The notes: generated by a model not told the origin, from the sequence alone. Counted from the stretch's first letter, positions 22,969-35,600 are shown. The stretch is DNA of 64,000 nt from Notospermus geniculatus (GCA_002633025.1 NMRB01000065.1:221633-285632), one strand, 5' to 3'. Program-made: numbers and translations.

Positions 22969-24286
22969 CTATAACAACCTGTGGACGTACTTATTAAACA
23001 ACAATGCAATGGCAAATGGTAGCATCATTGCATAGCTCATGGTAACTGATGTCGCACCATTGCAGCCATCCTTGTTATCACAATGGCAGTACCTCATTTT
23101 GACACGGTACATGCCTGCCCTTTCAATGCAACGGCGTCCTTCATCAGCCCCCACTTCACCATGTTTCGCACACTGACGAATGTAGCGCACATTCCATGAG
23201 CCATCATAGTAAGCTGCAAATGATAAGATGAACAATTACTAGCTGATGATCAAAGAAAACTCAGGCGTAATGCATAAATAATGTAATCTCATTCATCCCT
23301 CAAGCTTTCCACCACATATACATACGGTATCCTGGAATTTCCATGACAACAACAAATAGGCTGTTGGAAAAACTGACCTAGAGCATTACCTTCGCATTAC
23401 AAAATGATCCCAATTTCATTTTCATCACAATGTCGGAGTACTACTAACTACGTACCTTCTTGGATCATTTTCCTACACATTGTGATATTTACATCACAAG
23501 TCGACAGACTCCAAGTTCTGTTGTCAAAGTGGTCAGCACATGTCGGACTGAATTTCGAGTTACATTTAAAACACCTCCGTTCGCCTTTCTTTGGTTCTTT
23601 AACGCCAACATTCACATTGTCGGGATTTTTGGTGTCAACGGACTGTCCATCACAAGTATCTGAAAAGGTACAAGGAGTGGGTGTCAGGAAGATTTGACTT
23701 TACAAACTAGGCCTACATGTCCCTATGTTTATACTATGTATGTTGTCCCCATCCCATAATTCCCTCTTCTATTGTCTCGACAGTCACGTGCCAGTAGTAG
23801 GCCTAGGCTAGACCTAATTGGGCGGGACTTGCATGATTGATAATGTTTTGGTGATGTTTAACTGTAGGCCCTACCGTATGGACTGTGACTGTCAGTCAGT
23901 GTATTAATCATCGATCAGAAAAAAACCTCCAACACACCGTGGCAGAAGTACGAGTTAATACGTCTCGGTTAATCTCCTACAGAAGTATTATTGATCATTG
24001 GCAATTTAGGCAGTCATGTAGGGGCCTATCCTCTGTGTACATGGTGTACAGAGCATGCACAGCAAAATGCACTTGGCGACAAAACATTCCAAAAGATAAG
24101 ATGGCGGAAACCTGACTGACTACTGGGGTTGGGCGAATTTCGTGCACATTTTCTCACTCTGTTCGCTGGAATATTTGACTAAAACATACATGCAAAATAT
24201 ATGTGGTACATATTCATTGTCTTACCTAAATGAAAGATCACAAAAAGGACAAGGATCGAGCCCAAAACGAGTAAAACTTGCTTCAT
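22969..24286 (-). CDS. Ly6/uPAR (three-finger) domain protein, secreted or GPI-anchored
   Basis: Three exons: 24226-24286, 23456-23659 and 22969-23213, joined at clean GT/AG sites in matching phases (each break after codon base 1), give 169 residues. Residues 1-20 (MKQVLLVLGS, then LVLFVIFHL) are a signal peptide. The cysteine pattern follows: RCFKCNS, TCADHF, TCDVNITMC, QCAKHG, RCIER, RYCHCDNKDGCNG. It ends CHCDxxxCN, the hallmark of the Ly6/uPAR fold. The last 25 or so residues are hydrophobic (MMLPFAIALLF), fitting a GPI-attachment signal. Invertebrate relatives include the quiver/sleepless and crooked-neck groups, with roles in channel regulation and septate junctions. Which branch this belongs to cannot be told here. 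The first five codons and the promoter side recur at 24981-25136. Confidence 0.9.
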
Positions 24287-24980
24287 TTTTGCGGCGTGGC
24301 CCAGTGTTCGTAAAATCGCGTACTGACCGTGACTCCTCGAGAGAAATTATGGGGGCCGGTTCCTTCACCGTCCGACGGTGGCGCTGACTAATGTCGGAGG
24401 CTGACGAGAGGTGGCAGCATCGTACATAGTCTCGCGCAGCCAGACTCTTTCATTACCATTACAGAGTCTGGCCCCAAACTTGATTTTTACTGTTCGATGG
24501 TAGTCTCGCGCAACTGCGAATTTCGGGTCAGACTCACTCGCTCAACTCAGTCTCACAACCTTCCAAATGTCTGAATCTGGCAATGAATCGATTAGCAAAG
24601 TGATCTGAAACAGCATCAACTTACTGGAGTTGAATTTCAGGCTGAAGTCTGAGCAGGAATTGTCTATCCGTATGGAAAGCGAGATCGAGAAAACCCAACT
24701 GACATTTATGGTCGTCGCCATGATGAGATCACATGATCACTTCTCTTGCCCAATCAGCAGCCGGATTGTGATTTTCAAATGGGAGGAATCGGCGGATGTA
24801 AATGAATGACTAGCTCTGTCCCTAATTAGCCAATCAGCGAGCGTACCAGGATCTTGGTTAGACTAGTACCTGGTCCTACCGATGGTGTCGCTTTTGAATT
24901 TGCTGAATGGTAGGACCAGTCGTGGCCGCCATACTTGCCTGAAAGCCGGCAAGTAATTAATTATTCATGCAATGAACCTN

Positions 24981-25136
24981 GTAAAACTTGCTTCATTTTT
25001 GCGGCGTGGCCCAGTGTTCGTAAAATCGCGTACTGACCGTGACTCCTCGAGAGAAATTATGGGGGCCGGTTCCTTCACCGTCCGACGGTGGCGCTGACTA
25101 ATGTCGGAGGCTGACGAGAGGTGGCAGCATCGTACA
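24981..25136. repeat. Exact 156-bp direct repeat of 24271-24426
   Basis: The 156 bases that hold the Ly6 gene start codon and its upstream side are repeated without a single difference. The second copy begins immediately after the lone N at 24980. Complete identity plus an N at the boundary point to an assembly overlap or an unmerged haplotype rather than an old duplication. Confidence 0.9.
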
Positions 25137-25431
25137 GTGAGCCAACAGTCTCCATGCTAGTGAACACTCGTGCATGGAGTGTGTACCGTGTAGAAGTACC
25201 GAAATCTGATGAAAGGTGGCAGCATCGTACGGTAAGAAAAGATTGGTCCTTCTGTCATGTCTGTTTTGTTGTTGAAGTGAAGAAATTGCTTCTCCTTGGT
25301 CCCTTTTGTTTTGTTGTTGATCAATAGAAGTGAAGAAATTGCTCCTCCTCCTCCTCCCCTCCTTCTTTTTCTTCCATTCAGGTGCCAAATTCAACAATTT
25401 GATTTAAGAAGTGACTCATTGAGGCGCATAC

Positions 25432-25809
25432 GGCAAGCCGTTTGTTCATTAAAAACCTGGTTTGTTTTCAAAAACCAAGTTTCTTTCAACGAAACCAAAT
25501 TTCTTTTCAAAAACCTAGTTTCCTTTAAAGAAACAAACTGTAGTTTATTTTTAAAAGAAACTAGAAAAAAAACCTAGTTTTTCTTTTTAAAAAAGTTTCT
25601 TAGTTTCTTTTAAAACAATTAACCAATTAAGTTTCTTTTCAAAAACCTAGTTTCTTTTAAATAAACCTGGTTTCTTTTAAAAAACAAAGTTCTTTTCAAA
25701 AACTAGGTTTCTTTTAAATAAACTTGGTTTTTATAAACTAAGTTTCTTTGAAAAGAAACCAAGTTTATTTAAAAGAAACCTATTTGAAATAATGAACAGA
25801 CGGCTTGCC
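25432..25809. mobile_element. Inverted-repeat element with AAACC/GGTTT-rich core
   Basis: GGCAAGCCGTTTGTTCATT at the left and AATGAACAGACGGCTTGCC at the right flank about 340 bp built from repeats of AAAAACCTAGTTTCTTTT and its inverse. The core is low-complexity and self-complementary. Confidence 0.65.
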
Positions 25810-26156
25810 ATAGGTGCAGCATCAAGAATTAAACCTTGGTCATATTATACTTGTAGTAGAGATCATCTCAGAAGTGAATCAAAGTGAATCTGTGTTGGAT
25901 TTTTGTCGCATAAAATATTAATTATAGGTGGGGCTTAGGTGACGAGGAAGGCTTTGACAGCCTCCTCTGAGCTGTTCCACGTCCTGTTGTCATTGGGAAG
26001 AATCTTTGCTGCAGAGCATCAGTCCTGCAAGAGGGTCATACTGGTACCCATGTGAATTTACGTGGCGCGATTTCCTCAAAATGGGCGTCACCAGGCGACC
26101 AGCATGGCCCAGCAGCCCCCCTCCCCCTTTAATGATTGTATAACATCGTCAGCCTG

Positions 26157-26584
26157 GAAGTTTCTGAGGATTTGGTCCTATTTTCATCAAAATCTGGTTG
26201 CTGAGATATTTGAGATTATCAAACTTTTGATAATTTGGGATTTTCATGATTCTTTAGAAAATTCTGATGTCAGTAGATAGAGCTGACCTCAAATCATAAA
26301 ATTATGAAATTTTGGATGATTTGGCATAAACTGGTTAGAATTTACGCACATTTTTCAAAATATCAACATTTTGATATTAGGCCTACAATATTTCTGACCA
26401 GTTAACCCAAAAAAGTTTACAAATAAGCTAAACCTATAATCTGATGTTAGCTTTATCTAATGGTATCAAAATTTCAAGAAAAACGCGAAAATCTCAAATT
26501 ATCCAAATTTTGATAATCTCAAATATCTCAGCAACCACTCGACAGATTTTGATGAAACTAGGACCAAAATCCTCAGAAACTTCC
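26157..26584. mobile_element. Inverted-repeat element with 90-100-bp imperfect arms
   Basis: GGAAGTTTCTGAGGATTTGG, the ATCAAAATCTG/GCTGAGATATTTGAGATTATC text and AATTTGGGATTTTC are mirrored at 26484-26584. The loop of about 230 bp is AT-rich and non-coding. Confidence 0.6.
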
Positions 26585-27391
26585 ATTCCGTCAGAAATTG
26601 GAGGATAATTCCTCGAGGTCAGAAATAGGCCTAGGGCCTACTATAAAAATGAAATAATTAGGCCTACAAAATAAAAGATGTTGATTTAAAAAAAAAAAAT
26701 CTGATATATAGCTATTACATAATTTTGATACTTCGAAATTTCCAAAATTTCGATGCAGGTTTTCCTTTAATATGCAACAGGTTTTCCTTTAATATGCAAC
26801 GAACTGGGTCAAAATTGGTTCGGTAGTATTCGAAATAATATTCAAGATATCAAACATTAGACTGGAACCCCGTCCTAACTTTTTTACGTAATGAAATTAA
26901 CAAATTAATTACTTGCCGGGATTCAGGCAAGTATGGCGGCCACGACTGGTCCTACCATTCAGCAAATTCAAAAGCGACACCATCGGTAGGACCAGGTACT
27001 AGTCTAATCAAACATCAGTCAATGACACTGGTTATTCACTATTCCGTACGCAATTTCCTCCGCATGGTGACGCCAGGCTTACACCTTTGCCACCAAGCAC
27101 CCTCATCACCCTGCGCTTTAGCGCAGGTCATATTTATAACGTTTAAAATCACTTTAATTTTCGTCAAATTAACTTGATAACTTAAAACATGTCTATTTAG
27201 AAAAGAATTTTGATCAGAACCAATATATTTTGCAATTTATCGCGTTCTAAATGGCGCACTATTTTTCCGTGCAAGGGCACTACATGGCGGCGTAAACCGG
27301 CCAGCAACCAATCAGAATGTTCCGATTTTGAGTGACATGTGGTTGGTAAACAATAGCACGTGGGTTTGTTCTGTCAAATTCAAAANAAATG

Positions 27392-27415
27392 TCATCATCA
27401 TCATCATCATCATCA
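27392..27415 (+). repeat. (CAT)n microsatellite
   Basis: About eight TCA/CAT triplets follow a single N at 27386. Confidence 0.9.
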
Positions 27416-27499
27416 GATCATGACATGTTGATCAGGGTTTGGCTGTTCATGCACTGCACCATGAATGATGTGTTGCCTGTTGCAATGGAATGCCTTTAG

Positions 27500-27720
27500 G
27501 CCTACTTTGATTGGTTTTGAGAGGCCTGGGCCTGGCCTAGCCTATAGGCCTAGGCCTAGGTAGGCCTAGTAGTTAGTACCTAGGGGCCTATCATTAATCA
27601 TAGGCCTGCTAGGCCTAGTACTAGTAGGCCCTATATATGGGCCCTAGCATGCCTAGCTAAGCTAGGTAGGCTAGGCCTACCCATGTGGCAAGGCCCCGCT
27701 ACTAGGCCTAGCTACTACGG
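27500..27720. repeat. Dense TAGGCCTA / CCTAG tract
   Basis: About 220 bp consist almost wholly of overlapping TAGGCCTA, CCTAGG and GCTAG words, many palindromic. The same octamer recurs singly through the window, for example at 42240, 42970, 43070 and 44660. No coding. Confidence 0.7.
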
Positions 27721-28059
27721 TCATAGACCTAGCCCTCGATTGCATGATTGGGTCATGGCATGCTAATTACCGTCCACCACCCCTTTTGCTACTGTTATTT
27801 TGTACCATCATCCACCTCAATATTTCTTTAAAACACCGTTTTCTTTATCTTTCTCTAAAAAATAATGTAAATCGCATCAGAATCACTGATGGAACCAGGT
27901 TTGATGGCAACGTAGTTCCCGAACTCACCGCCCGACGGTGGCACTGACTGACAAATCGTGGTGGTGGACGATGACAAAAAACAGAATATTTTGTGATATG
28001 AACAGCCAGTCTGATGCAGTTTACATTATTTTTGAGAGAGAGAGAAAGAAAAAGATATT

Positions 28060-28567
28060 TTAAAGCCCCACAGTATTGAATTTTACGATATTTTCAAAAT
28101 GTTAGGAGAGAGCACAAAGAGGTATCATAGCCTTGTGAAGGTCCCCAAATTGTCTAATAATACATACTTCAGAGAATCACAGGGGTTTAGTTAACATTTT
28201 TGGACAGGAATTTATGACTTCCTTAACCCAAAAATCAGGAAGTATTGTGGCTTTTCTTGGAAGTCTAAATGTACTTCATAAGCTTGAATACATTAGAAGT
28301 TTAAAATTGTTTGGAAGTACTTGACTTCCTGGAGCCTAAAATTCGGAAGTATTTTAACTTCCGTGACTTCCAAACTCCCTCTAACTAAACCCCTGGAATC
28401 AAGGCCTAGTTTTCAGCACACATTAGAAAAAACGACAGGGAGAGCTCTAATGTATTCAGATGGAGCGCAGTAGGCCTACATTTTACACTACGCTGACGTC
28501 GTGCACTGACGTCAAGAATCGCGGCGATGAATTGCGTTTTTCAAATTCAGTACAGTGGGGCTTTAAA
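28060..28567. mobile_element. 508-bp MITE with TTTAAAGCCCCAC ends, hosting a nested element
   Basis: TTTAAAGCCCCACAGTATTG at the left and CAGTACAGTGGGGCTTTAAA at the right form the ends. A second element (28190-28395) sits inside. The remainder is non-coding. Confidence 0.7.
28190..28395. mobile_element. Nested element with CAGGGGTTTAGTTA ends
   Basis: CAGGGGTTTAGTTAAC at the left and CTAACTAAACCCCTG at the right flank repeats of the word GGAAGT(A/C)TT and its complement (ACTTCC). It lies inside the 28060-28567 element and is therefore younger. Confidence 0.65.
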
Positions 28568-28967
28568 GAAATATTGAGGTGGATACATAGATTTTTATTG
28601 GATGACTGGATTGTGTAGAAAGAAAAAGGAAAACGAGAGAAAATGCGAGTGGGTTGGGATCATATCCTCTATCTGTCTATAGGCCTAAATCAAGTAGGCC
28701 TACCGGTGTGTGTAAACTGAATGATGTTTATTACTTTAATTAAAGAAATCATTTTATTGGCCTCGTTATGTTTATTCAACTGTGGATGTCTTCAAGCGTT
28801 TATATTTAGGCCTTGGGCTGTTAATGGAATGGCCAGCTGCTGAACATATAACCTGAAGAAGATAATCTCAAGTACCAACAATCAATAAGCTTGTGTTGTC
28901 GTCATTGTGGGTGTGGTCCATGAACTCGTCCATGCCACTTTATTTAACCCTTAAGGGACAAATGAGG

Positions 28968-29330
28968 AACCGGAGGAACTAACGTCACGACGCGGCGCTG
29001 TGAGCAGTGCGACCGAAGTTTCTTTTTTCTAACGTTATTTCCATTTATTTCTGGCGTGAAAATCACCCTTTCGTTTCGGTCACCTGGCATTAAAATTTAC
29101 ACCATCTTGTAGCAGATGAAAATGTCTGCAATTTTGCAATGCCTTTTTCCTTAAAATGAAGACATAGATGACGATTTCGGCAACGTCTTTATCTCATTTT
29201 TTCTGTAGAAAATGTACAGCGGATTTTTTCGTGACGTAGCGTCAACACATAAAACGACGTCAATGACGTCGTTTCAGTCGCGCTGCTCGCAGCGCCGACC
29301 TGTCGGGATTTCCGGCACGCGGGTTCCTCA
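28968..29330. mobile_element. Imperfect inverted repeat with ATGAGGAACC ends
   Basis: ATGAGGAACC and CGGCGCTGTGAGCAGTGCGAC at the left are matched in inverse by GTCGCGCTGCTCGCAGCGCC and GGTTCCTCAT at the right. The loop holds no recognised gene. It is likely an old foldback element just upstream of the CDP-diacylglycerol synthase gene. Confidence 0.45.
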
Positions 29331-29410
29331 TTGCAATATCATCCACAATCTTTACTTGATGTACCAGTACATTAGACCAGATCAGCAATATAGTATTGGT
29401 CTTGCTGCGC

Positions 29411-29469
29411 TGTTTCCACAGGGTTTTGGTATTGTTAATCATTAACAATACTAAAACACTGTGGAAACA
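29411..29469. repeat. 59-bp hairpin
   Basis: TGTTTCCACAGGGTTTTGGT continues to ATTGTTAATCATTAACAAT and is mirrored to CTGTGGAAACA. The palindrome is nearly complete with almost no loop. Confidence 0.6.
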
Positions 29470-29477
29470 AACATTAC

Positions 29478-29604
29478 GGGCCGATTTCACAAAGGGCGTT
29501 TAAGACTTAGACGCGTGTAACTTCGTCAAATGCATGGTGGAAGTGCGTGTATTTAGTGAAGTTACATGCGTCTAAGTCTTAAACGCGCTTTGTGAAATCG
29601 GCCC
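29478..29604. mobile_element. 127-bp MITE, GGGCCGATTTCACAAAG ends
   Basis: GGGCCGATTTCACAAAGGGC at the left is mirrored by GCGCTTTGTGAAATCGGCCC at the right. The arms continue through GTTTAAGACTTAGACGC. It is one of several elements in this window ending GGGCC...TTNCACAAA. Confidence 0.75.
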
Positions 29605-29681
29605 TACATGTCTGTGAGTATTTGATCTGTGGTAGTGAAAGCAAGAAGAGGACATGCCTGTGGAAACATCTCTCATTCCAG

Positions 29682-32600
29682 GCCTCATCTACTGCGGCAG
29701 CCACTGAAGAGAAACGCAAAGATGATACCATTCCTACACCAGCGGAACTGGGACAAGATGGAGCACCCCCTGGTGTAGCGCAGGGAACTGATTCTACACC
29801 TGAGGTCCTTGAGGCAAGCTTGAAGGGGTTGCCACCTCGGTAAGTACAGGGAGTGTCGACTTACCAATACCAGGCTGGAGCTTGCTACATGTATGGTACC
29901 TGTATTTTTCTTTTTGCATTAATCAACTGAAAAAAATGAGAGATAACTGCTGGTGCTGTGACAAATGACAAAATAGTGCAAGTGCACAAAAGGCATGGTT
30001 TTGGAATAAAAAAATGAATGTACCTTTCAGGTGGCGTAATTACGTAATAAGAGGTATCTTCACCTGGGTGATGATCAGTGGCTTTGCATTTGTTATCTAT
30101 CTTGGACCATTGGCCCTTGTGGCATTAGTAAGTATTTCTGACATCATCCAGCTTGTACATTGTAATGCATACCAGCCTGTATATTTCACCAGAGAGCAAG
30201 GCACCTAGTGCAGCCACCTGAAACATTCAACAAGATATCTCATTACAATACATGACACCAGCATGATTGTTTAATTATAATGTGAAATCATATGAATACA
30301 TTTCATATCGTACAATCATATTGTGTTTCCCACAACCTACATGTAACAGTAATGCATATGCAATGAAAGCTAAACACTGAGGAAATTCTTTGGTTACTCT
30401 ATCTACGTTTATTATAAACACAATGTTTCAATGAAAGCTGCAAATAAACTCAACTCTTCAAGTACAGTGCCACTTTTTTACTGCTGAATGTTAAGGGTAC
30501 AATGCTGCCCCTCTTTTGGGAGGAAACCAGGCCAGGACGTAAAATCACTAGTTAAGATGAGTCTATTTTCTTTTTTCAGGTGCTTGGAATTCAAATAAAG
30601 TGTTTTCATGAAATTATCACAATCGGTTATGTTGTCTATAAATCACATGACCTCCCGTGGTTCCGAACGCTAAGTTGGTACTTCTTGCTAACGTCGAATT
30701 ACTTCTTTTATGGAGAGAGCTTGTTTGACATCTTTGGAGTTTTCATGTCAAAGCTGGTAAGGGTCAAATAACCACAGACATAATCATAATCCTTCAAGTT
30801 CCGCTTTATAGCAAGTTTGATATACCGGTTGCAACGGAAGGTTCCAATTTGAATCAGCTATTGTTCCTTGGTGCCTTTATGACTGGAAAACTCGTTTTGT
30901 TGCCTTTCCTGTGCTCGATGACTTGTTGTACCAATTATGCCAGATTAGTATGGTTCATTCTTGAACAAAGAGAAATGAGGAAAATCCATTCTAGATGGGA
31001 AAGAGTTGGTTCTGTATCCACACTAACTCGGGCCTGTGGGCCTAGTAAGAAGAGGCTCCTAGTACCAGCGGCTGGTACTAGTGTGTTATTAGTACATGTA
31101 ATTGTCTTTGTTTCTATTCCTCAGACGATCTTGTCGCCGCTAGTGACGTACCATAGATTCATCTCTTTCTGTCTGTACTGTGGTGGAGTGGTTGGATTTG
31201 TTCTGAGTCTGGTCAAGAAACATTACCTCAAACAATTCACGCTGGTAGGTGCAGGGATAGAAAAGTAATGATTATAATACAGGAGTATGGCACACAACAG
31301 GAAAGAAAGGGTTAATTCTAAAACTCCTCACAGCTGGTTTGATCAGCCAACCATAACAAGAAATGTTTTTAAAAAAACATAGGGCGGTGGTGTTTGAATT
31401 TCCTGACTGGTTTGCTATTTTGTTGGGCGGGATTTTGGGACGTGACTTGATTGACCAGTTGATCGTGCCATTAGGCCCACATGATTATGACGATGCGAGG
31501 ACTTCGAACTGGAAAGACAGCTGAGACCATTTTGAGAAATCATCAGTCAATATTCAGTACACAAATGTCATAGCCCGCTCCCCACGGAGCATGGCCATGC
31601 GTGAGAAACGGGAGGAAATTCGGAATTGACAAAACCACATAAGCCCATTTATAAATACGCATCCTGGGCTAATCTGGCGATGACTACAGGGGTGCTGCAT
31701 TATTAACGTCCGGCAATGTCATCAGAAGCATTTAAGTTGAAAAGGAAAACGCATCAACACACACGCTCATGTCATAGGCGAATTCCCTGTCAGTCCAATA
31801 ATTGACGTGCATGCCAAAACTCAGTGACGTCGTTGCTAAGGTGAATCGGTTCTAGGCGACGCCCATGGCGTAGCCTAGAAGCACAGCGTCAACACCATTG
31901 GTGATGACGTCAAAACGTTGTGCGGTCAGATTGAGGTGGGATTGCACTCGATATACAGCAAGCCGTATGGACTATATTCGCTTTGTTTCCCCCGGGTTTT
32001 CAAGCCAATCCAGCTGCTGTCATTCAATAACTAACACAGGTAAGTGATTTTTTTTATTTTCATGCCCTCAGTTGTTTATACGGCCCACTCAAACTTTGCA
32101 TCGAGCAAAATGTGTATGACAAATTGACATGTATGAGTGAGACACTGATCATGACGCGATGACGTCAACTGAAGGCTATGTAAATTACGCCTACAACAAT
32201 ACAAAAAATGTCCTGCATTCCTTCCACCAGGGCTCTCCACGGAGCATGGTCATGCGTGAGGAACGAGAGGACAATTCCGGGAATTGACAAAAACACTAAA
32301 ACGCATCCTGAGCTTGGATGCTGAATGAAACATGTCATCAGAAACATNNNNNNNNNNNNNNNNNNNNNNNNNNNNNNNNNNNNNNNNNNNNNNNNNNNNN
32401 NNNNNNNNNNNNNNNNNNNNNNNNNNNNNNNNNNNNNNNNNNNNNNNNNNNNNNNNNNNNNNNNNNNNNNNNNNNNNNNNNNNNNNNNNNNNNNNNNNNN
32501 NNNNNNNNNNNNNNNNNNNNNNNNNNNNNNNNNNNNNNNNNNNNNNNNNNNNNNNNNNNNNNNNNNNNNNNNNNNNNNNNNNNNNNNNNNNNNNNNNNNN

Positions 32601-35600
32601 NNNNNNNNNNNNNNNNNNNNNNNNNNNNNNNNNNNNNNNNNNNNNNNNNNNNNNNNNNNNNNNNNNNNNNNNNNNNNNNNNNNNNNNNNNNNNNNNNNNN
32701 NNNNNNNNNNNNNNNNNNNNNNNNNNNNNNNNNNNNNNNNNNNNNNNNNNNNNNNNNNNNNNNNNNNNNNNNNNNNNNNNNNNNNNNNNNNNNNNNNNNN
32801 NNNNNNNNNNNNNNNNNNNNNNNNNNNNNNNNNNNNNNNNNNNNNNNNNNNNNNNNNNNNNNNNNNNNNNNNNNNNNNNNNNNNNNNNNNNNNNNNNNNN
32901 NNNNNNNNNNNNNNNNNNNNNNNNNNNNNNNNNNNNNNNNNNNNNNNNNNNNNNNNNNNNNNNNNNNNNNNNNNNNNNNNNNNNNNNNNNNNNNNNNNNN
33001 NNNNNNNNNNNNNNNNNNNNNNNNNNNNNNNNNNNNNNNNNNNNNNNNNNNNNNNNNNNNNNNNNNNNNNNNNNNNNNNNNNNNNNNNNNNNNNNNNNNN
33101 NNNNNNNNNNNNNNNNNNNNNNNNNNNNNNNNNNNNNNNNNNNNNNNNNNNNNNNNNNNNNNNNNNNNNNNNNNNNNNNNNNNNNNNNNNNNNNNNNNNN
33201 NNNNNNNNNNNNNNNNNNNNNNNNNNNNNNNNNNNNNNNNNNNNNNNNNNGCTGAGTCTTTTGTAGTTATTTTCAGAAAAATGCAATGAATCCATCCTCC
33301 TTGAGAACCAGGATCAGGGTTCCCCTGCCTGCAGACAAACCCAATCCTAGATTTCCTGAACAGATTATGCCAAAATGAATAGTCTTAGGCATGACATGAG
33401 ATTTTTGTTACCGGTACTTTTTTTTTTTCATTTTCATTTTTTTCAACAAGATACTGGCATTGTATTACTGACAAATTGTTGTGTGTGTTTCCCAATTGCA
33501 GTATTCCAATTTGGTTACCTCGGTATGTTACCCGTTTTTGCTAGGACTGACATTTTTTGGTAGCTAGTGTCTCATCATTTGATAATGGATAAAAGCCTGT
33601 TTCCAATGAAGCAGTTTTGCAAATTCAGACTCAGTACACTCAATATTGATCGGAGAGTGGAGGCATTGACTTTGAGCTTTTGACTTATACTTGTCACTCT
33701 GTCAGCAATAAATGAGCAAGAAATTGCAAAACTGCTTGTGGATATGGGCTTTAGAATCATCACCAGGGCTGCTCTGTGGTGGACACTGCATTCTACCCTG
33801 TCACCGTGATGCAAACTTATTTCAACCTGTAGCCAAAGGCTGGGAATTGTGTTTGATTTAAGGGAGGATTGCAGACCATCATGACCATATTGAAACAATA
33901 GTTAATGGGTGTTCAGTCTAGGTGTAAGACAAACCGGTTTAGAAAGAACCAAGATCAAGCAAGACTTTTCTTTTTAGTCAGACTGGTTAAATTATAAACC
34001 ACGATTTTGTCTGCCATGCGACTTTCCACTTTAGACCTGTCAGTGTCTGGCCTTAGCACTGGATCTTCAGAAATGCACAACAGACTGTGACAAAATGAAG
34101 TTGTGATTTGGTTTCTGCACCCATCATATTTTTATGCAGTTCTACCTCCATAAAACAACACAATTGCCTCCTTGATCTCATCATACCTTTTCTATCAAAT
34201 AGATGGCACTAACTTATTCATTTTCTTCTAATAAAAAACAATCAAGATCAGTTTCCAGTTATATCCCTTGCTTTTCATCCACTCACTTCAGAATTTGAAC
34301 AGATGTGAAAATGTACCCCTTGGGCCTTTGAACAAATTCGAATATTTTCCCCTAAGTCAACCGACTACAGGATGATCTTGTTTTTGCTTTGTCAATCACA
34401 GTTTAAGGTGGCAAAAATGGAAAATATCGTGTGATCTAATGCTGTTCTCTTGTCACCAACTTCAGGCCTTGTGTATTTGAACCATTGCAACATTTGTCTG
34501 TCATCACATAGCACTTGTTATAACCTTGCCTGGGTGCTTGGAAATCAGGACAAATGTAGCTATCAAATTGTCCAACTTAACCTCTCCGGGGCCCGGTTGC
34601 ACAAAACTCACGATAGCGCTAACTTGGTATGTCCAACTTAACCTCTCCAGGGCCCGGTTGCACAAAACTCACGATAGCGCTAACTTGGTGTTAGCGCAAT
34701 GACGTAAAAATCCATTGTCTTTTTACATCATCTAACATAAAGTTAGCGCTAACACCAAGTTAGCGCTGACATGAGTTTTGTGCAACCCAGCCCTGATATG
34801 CGATGTCATCAACCAGTCCTCCTGCTCCAGCCAGCATTACATAATAACATTCATAATCTTTCCTTCCTCTACTCCTTGGCTGCATGATCATGTACAGTGC
34901 CCGTAGGAATGCAACATTCATCTATCGATCTATCAAACGTGGTTAGGCTTAACAACCATACTTACTACTGGGGATTTCTATTCATCTTTCAAAAGCGGAT
35001 GATTTTGTTCCCTGCAGACCTGTTTTAGTTCCTCTTCATTACTTATTACTTCTCAAGTTTCTCTTCATTCGTGCTCATCATTGGCGTGAATTTAATTTCC
35101 AGTTTCCCCCAAAAATTTAATTGAATTTTAACAAGTTCATCTTGTGTGATCGTATGGTTAAATGTTAAAACAAATAATTACTAGTGATGGTGTACAAGTT
35201 TTTACTCATGATATTTTTACTGTGATGTGTGTCGAGTGTGATTGGTTAAGGTTGTGGTTTTCTGTACGCAGATAGATTGATGCACTTCCTATCAAAGCTC
35301 AGAATTTACAAGAAGTACCACTTACTGGTACATGCCTCCTTCAATACACAGACTTGCAGGCCATCCATGCAACTGCCTATATGCACCTTGAATAAGATTA
35401 GTTGGTCAGATTTCAAAAGTGAACAGTTCCTTGGCTCTGCGATGACTGATACATTTTACTTGCAGGTGCTATTTCCCTTTAAGACAGTGAAGATGTACCC
35501 CTTCATGCTTCACACAGTTTCAATGTCTCTTTTTGCCTCTATCATCGGACCATTTGGTGGGTTCTTTGCGAGTGGATTCAAGAGGGCATTTAAGATCAAG

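Larger units (their letters stand above)
24858..27007. mobile_element. 2.15-kb element with about 105-bp terminal inverted repeats
   Basis: The left arm at 24858-24963 starts TTAGACTAGTACCTGGTCCT. It contains GGTGTCGCTTTTGAATTTGC and GTGGCCGCCATACTTGCC, and is mirrored at 26904-27007 with few changes. No transposase was recognised between the arms. The interior contains two further inverted-repeat elements (25432-25809 and 26157-26584) and the 156-bp repeat after the N at 24980. Because of that N the two arms may not truly be in this arrangement. Confidence 0.55.

Noticed and set aside
29592-29681. ATG at 29592 as the start of the CDP-DAG synthase
   Set aside because: The 30 codons before 29682 overlap the end of a MITE and do not resemble the family, and a good acceptor (CATTCCAG) lies at 29681; an upstream first exon is more likely.
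32165-33295. Frames of over 300 codons spanning the N-run
   Set aside because: They consist of N and say nothing about coding.
33575-33898. 107-codon minus-strand frame that at first looked like a reverse-transcriptase piece
   Set aside because: No conserved RT motif is present and no continuation was found on either side.
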